A stretch of DNA of 64,000 nucleotides, taken from positions 124,001 through 188,000 of the forward strand of contig VWPU01008511.1 in NCBI GenBank assembly GCA_013398955.1. The letters are read 5' to 3'. How positions within the stretch are numbered: the first letter of the stretch is position 1; each line of letters begins with the position of its first letter. Position numbers and translations under genes: made by a program. Source of the DNA: Callaeas wilsoni. Its lineage: Eukaryota > Chordata > Aves > Passeriformes > Callaeidae. Positions 1 through 9,117 of the stretch are shown in pieces. The notes beneath the pieces are model-generated. The model saw only the letters and a list, made by a program, of their open reading frames with translations. It was not told the origin of the DNA and searched no databases.

Positions 1-597
1 GTATTCCTATGAGTTCCTCTTTCTTTGAAGAAATTATGGCCCCTAATGGTAAAAAAAGAAAGGAAAAATATCAATAGGTACAACACCCTAGTCTTTTGTT
101 CATTGTAGAAAATGCAAAAAATTACATTAATCTTTTTGTAATATGGACTTAGTCCTAAATGAGAAACATTGGTTAGGGGTTTTTTTAGTTACTATTTTTA
201 AAATATATTTCCATTTGCCTAGAAAGACTTCTAATTAAAATTCTTCTTTGCCTCATAAACCCTCTGTGACAGAATTTAGATAAATCAGCAAGTTCAATAA
301 AACCTCAAAAAAGACTAAAAACTATGTTCAGCCTCATCACACAAGCAGATTTTTTTAAAAACAAATACATAATGTAATACCTGACATACTAAATAATACA
401 TATCAATAAATACATAATGCTTTTGACGCACTAAAACATTCTTAGTCTGGGATAAACACAAAAAAATGGACATCGTCATCATCCTTGAATGATTTTATGA
501 AAAGAGAAACATCGTCCTTTACTAACATCAAGCATGCAAAGCCATGAACACATTTAGAGAACTTCTACAACTGAGGACAAAGCAAACTACCACCAAC
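1..597. other. SMC6 intron, no further exon seen
   Basis: AT-rich sequence lies downstream (in the SMC6 sense) of the exon ending near 598. I looked on the minus strand for the next expected SMC6 coding segment and did not find it; it should lie beyond the left edge. Confidence 0.6.
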
Positions 598-3500
598 CAG
601 ATTTGCTTTTCAGTTTGCAAGTTCTGCTTCCATCCTGATTAATGTGCTGATTCACAGTAATAGAGGTACCATACAATTCTGGTTTAAATGCATCTCTACC
701 TTGGTTTCGCAAAGTTATGGAAATATCTGCAGAACTAAAAAAAAAAAAAAAAAAAAAAGATAACTGAAATTAATTTCAAATCTAAGAACAACCACAAAAA
801 ATCAGACCACTTTAATTTTCCATACAAATTGTCATGCGTCCTACAGGTCACAGCTGCAAGTCAGTCATAGTACCAAACAAAGGAACATGTATTTATTTGG
901 TTTGAGCCCTAACAGCTTTAGACACGTTGCTGGTTTAAAACTCACTCCAGCTGCCTCTTTTCCTCCATCCCCTTCTCATAGTGGAGAAAACAATAGGAGA
1001 GATTATAAGAAGGAATCACAATTTACTGCAAAATCTCAACCACAACAATATTAATAAGAGCATACAAAACAGAGAGCATTTTAACCACAGAAGGGTATTC
1101 ACCACCAAACAGAAATGCCTCCCCAAGACAGTGCCTGGCACGGTTTCCCAGACAAAGACAAAATGGCAACTGGCCCCATGCTGGGCCATGTGGTGCATGA
1201 GAAAACGAAGGCACTATGTCAGGAATGCTCATGGCATTCCGCTTCCCCAGCCCGAAAACAATGGAAAAACAGGGACAAGACAAAACCTGCTGGGACCTCT
1301 CAGGGCTCTGAAACAGGTCAGGGCACCCTTTTCCTGGGCCTGACTGTGTGAGAGCAGGACTGGAGCGCTCAGCGGTTCCGGCAGTGGCGGAGCTGCACTG
1401 CTGCTGCAGCGGCTGCACTGGCTCTGGTGGCTGCTGCAGTCACAGCAGCGGTGGCTGAGGCTCCACAAAGCTTGGCTGGGCTCCGCTCCATGCCGCTGCT
1501 GTTCCCTCCCTTTTCTTTTTCTCCGAGTGGCATCTTGGGCTTGTCGATGCCATCTTTTAGCACCAAAGCAGAAAAGCCATGGGTCGTAGGAAGGGGAAAC
1601 GGGCTGTGTCTTGGGGTGATTTTCAGATGATGCTCTATTCCTGATCATCTGCTTTACGCCCAGAAATGGCTGCTGTGGCTTTTAAGGTGGGTCCAAAGGA
1701 GGGGCAGAAGCCTTGGGGGCTCCTGCACAGGCTTTGTTCAAAGACTCACTTCCCGGAGTGCTGGATGGTGTGGAGATCAGTGGTTACTTTGTTGTTTAGT
1801 GAACTTATTTTTTCAGTAGCTTAAGCAAGAACTTTCCTTCCCCCCCTCCTGCACATTTCCCTTGACTGCAGCAGCAATCTTTCAGTAGTTTTTTTTTGGT
1901 TTTTCTTTAACTGTTTCAGCTTGGTTTTGGTCTGAGATCAGCTAATCGCTGAGACCGGCAGGGGCCACTCCGACCAGCCCAAGACCTTGGGAAAAGCTGA
2001 ACCAACAAGAGAAAAGACATCAAAATCCACCAGCTTCATCTGCTGCGAGGAGGAGACCAAAGCCAGAGGTTCAACAGGCTCCTATCTGTTTTTCCCAAGC
2101 TGCTGCATGAACTTTTTCCCCTTCCCTGAGACAAAAGCCAGGCGCCATTTTGTCCCCCGTTTGGAAAGCAGCCAGCCCGTTTATTTCTTCCCCTGGCATT
2201 CTGAGGTTTTTTTGTTCTGCTGGGGGGGGAGGGAGAGAGGGTATGAGGTTCTGAAAGTTCAATATTTAGCATTTATTCAGGTTTTTTTTCGTGCCATGCG
2301 GGCACTTTATTTGTTAATAAACAGGGTTTTATTCACTTTCACCCACTGGTATTCATTTTCTCATTGGCAAATAGGATTACTGAAGCCATTCTCTTTAGAG
2401 GAGACTCTCATTCCAGAGCATTTTCTCCTTAAACTGTCTCTAAACCGAGACAGACTGACAGTGGCAGAGAGGGGCAAAGTCTGCTGGGCTGACCCTGAAA
2501 CCTACACACCCCCTCCCTTGCACCCAGCAAAAGCTGACAATCCTTCCATTTTCAGCTCCAGCTTCTTTGTGCTGACACCATGACCCCTCCATGGTATGGA
2601 ACCAAACACGGCCAGAAACTCCAGCCCTTTTCTCCATAACTGTGACAGACACACTGCTGCCATACGCTTACTGCTTGCACCTCCTATGCTTCACCTAAAT
2701 CATGAGCCAAGAGCAAATATTTATGAGAGAAGATTTCCTCCATCTTCCCTACTCATCTCAGTGCCCTTATTTTACATCGCAGAATCAAGCTGATTTTTGG
2801 CAGTTCTCCTTTTTTCAAACTGTATAAAACAGTTGCCTGGCTTCTACAGCCTAACCAAAGTAATCTATAGTAGAATGTTTAAGGCGTTTGTCTAGAAAAG
2901 ATGAGATGTGATTTCAGTTCCAAATTCCTATTTCCAGTTTCTCAAGTGAGTGCTGAAACATTGATTTAATACATATAAGGCAAGTACTGCCAACAATTTT
3001 ACTCTAAGCACCTCTGAAAGGAATAGCCTGGGACTGAATAACAACTTCACGTAAATGTGAACTCCTAAACATCCTATCTTTTTATTGGTTTCCCTGAACA
3101 CATTATCCCCACTCTCACAGTAGACGTGAATCCACTTCTTGCATGTTTAAATATCCAGCTATAAGTCAAGGTCTTTATATTGTATATTCATTCATGTCAC
3201 TAGAAAGATAGAAAAATAATTAACTTCACTGCTTGCAAAACTGGTAACTAGTTACCTATGATTTTTTTCTAGTGAACTCCGTTTTTCTGTAGGGTATTCA
3301 ACTACAGAGTGGAAGTAATACATGAGAGCAGGGAATACAGAAGACATATCACTATGTTAGCTAGTTCAGTGTCCCAGTTTCAGGTAGGACAGTGTCTTGG
3401 GGTGATTCTATGACCATACTGTATTCCCCATCGCCTGCTTGATTTCTAGCGTACCTTTAAATTGCAAAGAGGGGGAGAGAGAAGCCGAGAGAACTCTTCA

Positions 3501-3993
3501 AAGCAGCTAGCTTGACCTTGCTTCCAGAATGTTTGCATTCTTTTCTCTCCTGATTCTGACAACTTTTGTTGGTTAGAGGACTTTTGCTCTCTAGCTTCTT
3601 TGGCTTTCAGCAGAGAAGGGACTGTGATCTGCTTCAGCGGCTTCTCTTTCTTTTTGGACTCTTTTTGGCTTGCTTTTCACCCGAGACCAGCTCCCATCTC
3701 CGGACCTGCTCGGCGGGACCCTCCAAGGGGGATCGTCGGACCCTGCCTGGCCCGGCCCAGCCCAGCTCAGGACTGCAGGTTTTACCTACTGAAAGAACTC
3801 AAAAATCCATAGTCCTCTTTTAGGGGACGAGGGAGGGGGGTTTAAATATTTTTTTTTGCCCTGTGACAGCGGNTTTGCCCTGTCGGGGGACTCTTTTTGT
3901 TAAATAAATAGGTTTTTTTCACTTTCACTCGAGAAATTATTTTCCCGAATCTGTGGGGGAGGTGCTGCCGGGGCCTGCTTGCCTGGCAGGCAG

Positions 3994-4038
<45 letters not shown>

Positions 4039-7000
4039 GCCCCTCTCGGGTTGTTTCCTCCTGGATTTGTGTCCAAACCGGCACAGAGTTAATTTTCTTG
4101 TCATTACTGTGAAGGTCAGAGCATGGAGCCATGTGAGTGTTGTTATTTTATGTCCCACACATCATTGCGGCGGGCACAGCTTCAGCTGGAAGAGAAGGGG
4201 AACACAAAGTGGAACTGCCACTATTTTGTTCCTTTCTTCAGGGAAAGCAGGTGGCAAGTGAAGCAGTGGGGTGGCTCCAGTCCTACTATGGGGTTTGTGT
4301 GTCACTGTTTTTCTTGGCTTGGCCTTGGGGAGGGAGTGGGGGTGTGGATGATTTGTCCACCATTGTTTCTTTTTTTCACAACACGGGCACAGACAGTTCC
4401 ATTTGCCATTTTCTTCTTTGTCTCAGGAGATGCAGGACTTGGGATGTGGTGTAGTTGCCTCGAGTCAGACTCAGTGAGCATTTTTGCATGTAATCACCCT
4501 CTTTTATACACTACTGTTATTAGTATTGTTGCTGTTAGCATTTGTTTTCCTTATCTCATTACTGGCTTTTTTCAGCAAATTTTTATCTCAACTCATAATC
4601 TCTACCTTTATCCCTCTCTCATTTGAGGGGAAAGAGAACAGCTGTTTGGAGTTTAATTTCCAGTTGGTTTCAAACCACAACATTCAGAAATAAGGGTATA
4701 CTATTGGTAAAACTTCTAAGGCTTTTTGTTTTCAGGGTTTGCGGGTTTTTTGGGGAGGAGGGTGTTGTTTAAATATGGTCTCTTCAGTGTTATGCTTTTT
4801 ATTCAAGTCTGGTGGATCTCATAAGAAGATACAGAAAATTAGGGTAAACAGAAAACTAATCAGCTAACCTGAATGACAATCACTACATTTGCAACTTTAA
4901 TTTTAAAGTTTTACTTACATCTCTCCTTTTTGAATAAACGTTTTTAATGAGGAACCTCTGTTAGTTGCAGTGGCTTTTCCACCAAGTCCAACAATTAGTG
5001 CAGTTAATATAGAACTTTTACCACCTGTAATTGAAACATTGAACATGTTTTAAAGAGAAGTTATTGTAACTTCCACTCCACCCACATTACAGTTTTTTGA
5101 CTTCTTAGATTTTCATGCATTAGAAGTCCAAGTTCTGTCTTTATTGAACATGTAAAATAATAATGTTAGATCTGCCATTTTCAAGGTTCTCCCTAAAAAA
5201 ACCCAACATGCTGAGCCAAATTTCTTTTACTTCTACTTAGCAATTTGCATTCAACATGTCCCAGGTCAGAAGGAAGGAATCTCCTCTTCCTTAAAGGCAT
5301 ACTGAAAACATGCATACAACAAAAGAAATCAAGTACACGTTACCATTTATCTAACTATCTGAAAGGTTTTAAGTTGTCATTCAAAATTTACTTTTTTTTT
5401 CTAATTCTTTCTTCAGAAAAAGCAACTTTCCTTTTCCTATAATAGTGTCTGTGTGCCATATTGTCCTGGGTTAGCTGGGATAAAGTTCCTTTTCTGCCTA
5501 GTAGCTTGTACAATGCTGTGTTTTGGGTTCAGTATGAGACTAATGCTGATAACACACTCATGTTTTGGTTGTTGCTAAGTAGTTAAGTCGAGGACTTTTC
5601 AGTGTCTCATGCTCTACCAATGAGGACGTGCACAAGAACACCGGAGGGAGCACGGCCAGGAGAACTGACCCAAGCTGGCCAAAAGGATATTCCATACAAT
5701 AGAATGTCATGCTCAATGCATAAATTGGACGTTGTCCAGTAGCCACTGATTGCTGCTCAGGGATAGGCTGGTTGTGAGCAACTACATTATGCTTGGGTTT
5801 TATTGCCCTCTTTCTTTCTGCTTTTCACAAAATTATTATTTTATTTTATTTTATTTCAATTATTAAACTATTACCTTAAACCACAGATTTTACCTTTTTC
5901 TGGTTCTCCTTCCCATCCCACTGGGGGACATGGGGAAGTGAGTGAGCGGCTGCAAGGTATTTAGTGGCCAAAGGGGACTAAATTACAACAGTCCTTTCTG
6001 GCACCCAATGTGGGGCTCAAAAGGTTGAGGATACCTGACCAGGGTAGGTTAAAACAAATTTGCTATAAGCACTCATGATATTGGTTTAATATTTGCTTAT
6101 CACAATGCTGATTTAGCTGCTCTGAGAGTTGCTGTGCTGGTTCTCAGAGCTGCATTATATGACACCTTCCCCGTAGGATGAGCTCCCTGTTTTGGTGTTT
6201 ATCACCTTTGGGGCCTGGGCTAAGGTTATAATTTTGAAGTATTCTGTAATGTGGGCTGACAGGATATGATAAATGACACGATATGACATGACATGACATG
6301 ACAGGACTGCTGGCCGTGAAACTCGCCTGGTCCGTGCACCCGGCATCGCCCTCACCCCTGCGCTGCGGGAGCCATCTAGCGGCAACCGTTCGCAATTACA
6401 CCTTTCACCCTTCCTCCTCCGAGAGCCAAACTACACAGGACACACCTTCGCCTTCTCCGGGCTAATTACAACAGCTTTTGAAAATTTTGAATATCCTCAG
6501 CAAGCTGAAACCATCAGGAAGCAGGATGGTGCTGAATGTGGTTCAGATCTCATTTAGCATTATGAAACTATCAGCAGTACTTCAATCCCCCAATACAAGC
6601 ACTGTGGCTCCTCCAAACTCAGTGATGGGCACTGCAGGCACTTGGACAATTACTGTGTATTCAACAATAAACATACAATTACATTTAGTTCAAATAAAAA
6701 TTTATGCATTATTTAGCTATGAAAATATTTATAGTCACATTATCTTTTGCAAAAATCTCTAAATTTAAGACCTAATTCACTAGCCTTGAACTACTGGGAT
6801 AGACCTGTGTGGTACCTCATTTCAAAAGTGAATCCTTGTCCATGCCTAAAAGATGGCTACCAATTCTTTTTCAGATAAAAATTACATCTTCTACATTATT
6901 AACAGAAGTGTTCTTTGCCAAAGACACTATGCAATTAATACTTACTCCCATTGGTTCCAACAACAAAATTGAGATTTGATCCAAACTGAAAAGGCCCCAA

Positions 7001-9112
7001 ATTTGAATGGCACATGAAATTCTTCAGCTGGATACTTTCAATTATCCCAACTTCACCATCAGGCTAAAGAATGAACAATTAAAACTCAAGTTATGTATGC
7101 ATTTTAACGAGATTAAATTTATCTATTTTAAATGCAATGAGAATTAAAATGACAGTATGATATAAAACATCGGTTGTTACAAGTCACAAGGAAACAGAAG
7201 GGTTTCATGACACTGTGTAAAGTTGCTTACTATAGAGCAGTTACGTAGTAAAATAAAAAGAAAACAGTTACCAAAACTGATCCCTCACACATAGTAACAT
7301 TTAGCTCTCCCTATTACTAACTTACTGTCAATACAACATAAAATATTAAGACAATAGAGCTACATGGTTGGCTGAGCAAGTCAAAGCATATTATTAAGAG
7401 CGCTGTCCAAATGTCTTGTGAATACTGACAGGCTTGGGGCACCAGCCACCTCTCTAGGAAGCTGTACTGGCTTTGGGTGGCAAGGCTGTGGTAGCAGGGG
7501 CAAGAAGCTACCGGGGCGGCTTCTGTGAGAACCTGCCAGAAGCTCCTCCACTTCTGACAGAGCCAACCCCAGCCACCTCTAAGACAGACCCATTGGCCAA
7601 GGCTGAGCCCATCACCAATGGGCTGTGCCTCCAGGCTAACAGTTAGGAAAGGGAAATTGCAATTGCAGCAACCGCAGCCAGAAAAGAGAGGAGTGAGAAT
7701 ATGTTAGAGGAACCACTCTGCAGACACCGAGGTCAGTGAAGAACGAGGGGCAGGAGGTGCTCCAGGCATCAGAGCAGAGATCCAGCTGCAGCCTGTGGAG
7801 CGCTCTGTGCTGGAGCAGGTGGATTCCCAAAGGAGGCTGTAACTCTATGGGAAGTCTACACTGGAGCAGGCTTGCTGGCAGGACTTGAGACCCTGTGAGG
7901 GACCCACGGAGGAGCAGGCTGCTCCTGAGGGACTGCATCCTGTGGAAGGGATCCACACTGGAGCACAGAACAAGTGTGAGTCCTCCCCCTGAAGAGGAAG
8001 GAGTGGCAGAGGCAACATGCAATGAACTGACCACAGCCTCCATTCCCAATCCTCCTGTGCTGCTGGGGGGAGGAGGTAGAGAAAACTGGGAGTGAAGATA
8101 AGCCAAGGAGCAGTGGAGGGAAGGTGTTTTAAGATTTGGGTTCACTTCTCATTCTCTCTCAAATCCTGATTTGACTGTTAATAAATTCAGTTAACTTCCC
8201 CAGGCTGAGTCTGTTCTGCCCATGACAGTCTCTGGGGAGTGATCTCTCCCTGCCCTTATCTCAACCATGAGCCTTTTGTTATATTTTCTCTCCCCTGCCC
8301 AGGTGAGGAGGGCAGTGATAGAGTGGTTTTGGTGCACACCTGGCATCCAGACAGGTTCAACCCCCCAGAGAAGCCTGGTCCAGTGCCTTACCACGGGTGA
8401 AGAAATGTTTCCTAATGTCTAGTCTAAATATACAGGGCAGTATTTGCAATCTCAAAAATTATATTTAAAAAACCCTCCATCAAATTAAAATTCAACTACT
8501 AAAAGAAAAGTAGAAAAAAAAAATCCTGTTTTCAAGATTCTTTTTCATCAAAATTTGCATTTCAAACATTATATTTCTTTTTAGATATCTGAAAGTGTCA
8601 GCTATGCAAAACAAACAAGTATTTGGCACTTCTTTTAGTAAATAATTAGTTTTCTAAATATTTTCTCTGCTTTTACTACAACCATAAATGAAGTATACCA
8701 TAGCTCTATCAAAATCCATTTCCTTCATTTACTCGACAACTTCAGTATTCCTTCTATAAAACCAGAATATTCTTATTTTATGACTATTATAACTAGATGA
8801 CCTGAAAGAAATAAGGTAAGAATAACCTCATGCAGAAGTCCTCATCACAGACAGCATCTCCAGTTTCTTTTATCTTTGTTATACCGAAGCCTACATCCAA
8901 GACATTTATTTCAATAAGCACTGAACTTTTCTTATATCTTTGTCTCTATGACTTTTTAAACTACTTACCAACTGTGAAGAGGCACTAGTATTAGCTGAGA
9001 ACTCTAAAGTTTCTTCTTCATTAGATTCATCACTATGTCCATCTGTGTTCTGTTTTCTCTGCCTTTTCTGGGATCCAGGATTTGAAACACTTTCTTGCTT
9101 TCTCTTACCCAT
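598..9112 (-). CDS. SMC6: SMC6, N-terminal coding part (structural maintenance of chromosomes 6), continues beyond left edge
   Basis: This gene encodes the ATPase subunit that pairs with SMC5 in the nuclear SMC5/6 complex, which acts in recombination repair and replication-fork stability. Coding exons in transcript order are 9112-8969, 7063-6946, 5024-4919 and 734-598. Their phases join perfectly (48 codons; 39 codons plus 1 base; and so on). The start is [11 protein letters not shown], followed by an acidic, Ser-rich tail. Next come [31 protein letters not shown] and the Walker A motif GTNGSGKS, which is split by an intron after its fourth residue. The motif [19 protein letters not shown] and a segment with [17 protein letters not shown] follow. 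All match vertebrate SMC6 as I remember it. The hinge, coiled coils and C-terminal signature/Walker B half lie off the window. The last donor is ambiguous between 598 and about 591. The start codon has a weak -3 base (C) but G at +4. Confidence 0.95.
737..758. repeat. A22 homopolymer (T22 on SMC6 sense strand)
   Basis: Twenty-two uninterrupted A's on the plus strand sit directly against the SMC6 exon at 734, so they form its polypyrimidine tract before the TAG acceptor. Confidence 0.95.
1080..1606. repeat. GC-richer, CTG-rich block, probably repeat-derived
   Basis: Composition changes abruptly from AT-rich intron to a GC-richer block with clustered CTG/CAG triplets (about 1395-1455), and the block runs straight into the LTR at 1607. 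Overlapping open frames on both strands match nothing I recognise. It may be part of the same retroelement or an older one. Confidence 0.35.
1607..2452 (+). mobile_element. LTR of an endogenous retrovirus, family shared with 3393-4082
   Basis: It begins TGTCTTGGGGTGATT and ends near AACCGAGACA. Its start and end both resemble those of the element at 3393-4082, with matching blocks such as the TTCACTTTCAC stretch after an AATAAA-like signal (TTAATAAACAGG near 2315). No coding region is attached, so it is probably a solo LTR. Open frames inside it are not genes. The boundaries are estimates, and no clear target duplication was found. Confidence 0.6.
2453..3369. other. SMC6 intron between two LTRs, nothing recognised
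   Basis: Mostly AT-rich sequence without motif, splice-bounded exon or repeat that I can identify. It does not look like retroviral internal sequence, which argues against the two flanking LTRs belonging to one provirus. Confidence 0.4.
3393..4082 (+). mobile_element. Nested LTR, same family as 1607-2452
   Basis: It begins TGTCTTGGGGTGATTCTATG and has AATAAA-like sequence at about 3902-3908 (AAATAAATAGG) and a U5-like tail ending near AAACCGGCA. It carries an (AG)n tract at 3997-4037 and an undetermined base at 3873. No internal genes are present. Confidence 0.55.
3997..4037. repeat. (AG)n microsatellite, about 20 units
   Basis: An uninterrupted dinucleotide run inside the nested LTR; it produces false open frames of alternating Arg/Glu or Ser/Leu. 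Confidence 0.97.
5462..5990 (+). mobile_element. LTR of an endogenous retrovirus (5' LTR type)
   Basis: It starts TGTCCTGGGTTAGCTGGGAT, includes a TATA-like ATGCATAAATTGG (about 5716-5728), and ends near ACAACA. It is followed 8 bases later by a primer-binding-site-like sequence. The LTR lies in an SMC6 intron, antisense to SMC6. It resembles LTRs common in songbirds, from memory; the family name is not assigned. Confidence 0.75.
5999..6016 (+). mobile_element. Retroviral primer binding site remnant (tRNA-Lys-like)
   Basis: TGGCACCCAATGTGGGGC directly after the LTR differs by two transitions from the PBS complementary to tRNA-Lys1,2 used by many class II (betaretrovirus-like) elements. This fixes the LTR as a 5' LTR, or the end of one, in plus orientation. 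Confidence 0.65.
6017..6475 (+). mobile_element. Retroviral leader remnant with ATGAC repeats
   Basis: Sequence between the PBS and about 6475 appears to be untranslated leader. It includes a short (ATGAC)n tract at 6283-6303. No gag, pol or env reading frame follows and no second LTR of the same type was found nearby, so the provirus is truncated. Confidence 0.45.
7380..8445 (-). mobile_element. CR1 LINE fragment, split by an LTR insertion
   Basis: Bases 7380-7467 read as the antisense of the CR1 3' region (TTGTGAATACTGACAGGCTTGGG then CCACCTCTCTAGGAAGC). The matching continuation (AGCCTGGTCCAGTGCC ... GAAATGTTTCCTAATGTCTA) appears only at 8369-8445. The intervening 0.9 kb is a separate LTR. 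Confidence 0.7.
7468..8367 (+). mobile_element. Solo LTR inserted in CR1
   Basis: This is a Gly/Ala-coding-looking but non-coding LTR with repeated 'CTGGAGCAG' units (7812-7955), an AATAAA at about 8180 (TTAATAAATTC) and a tail ending GACAGGTTCAACCCCCCA. Related GAAGC bases flank both ends (7458-7462 and 8370-8374), consistent with a short target duplication. The arrangement of blocks matches an LTR type I remember as abundant in songbirds. The 169-aa antisense frame here is not a gene. Confidence 0.7.
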
Positions 9113-9117
9113 GAGGA

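Larger units (their letters stand above)
3370..4640 (+). mobile_element. Older LTR interrupted by a second LTR
   Basis: Bases 3370-3392 (TGTCCCAGTTTCAGG...) look like the start of an LTR of the same broad type as the one at 5462. The expected continuation, GAGTTAATTTTCTT, appears only after 4083 and runs to about 4640, with the 3' part ending in a TATACACTA / TTTTTATCTCAACTC stretch typical of these LTRs. The intervening 3393-4082 is a complete LTR of another family. Boundaries are by eye. Confidence 0.55.

Noticed and set aside
1987..2583. 198-codon plus-strand open frame
   Set aside because: It lies mostly within the LTR at 1607-2452 and continues into flanking DNA; no known protein.
1607..4082. 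A single provirus bounded by the LTRs at 1607 and 3393
   Set aside because: The 0.9 kb between them has no PBS, no polypurine tract that I can see and no retroviral coding remnant, and the LTRs differ in length and sequence; two separate insertions fit better.
7636..8145. 169-codon minus-strand open frame
   Set aside because: Lies wholly inside a solo LTR, antisense to it, and contains no retroviral or host domain.
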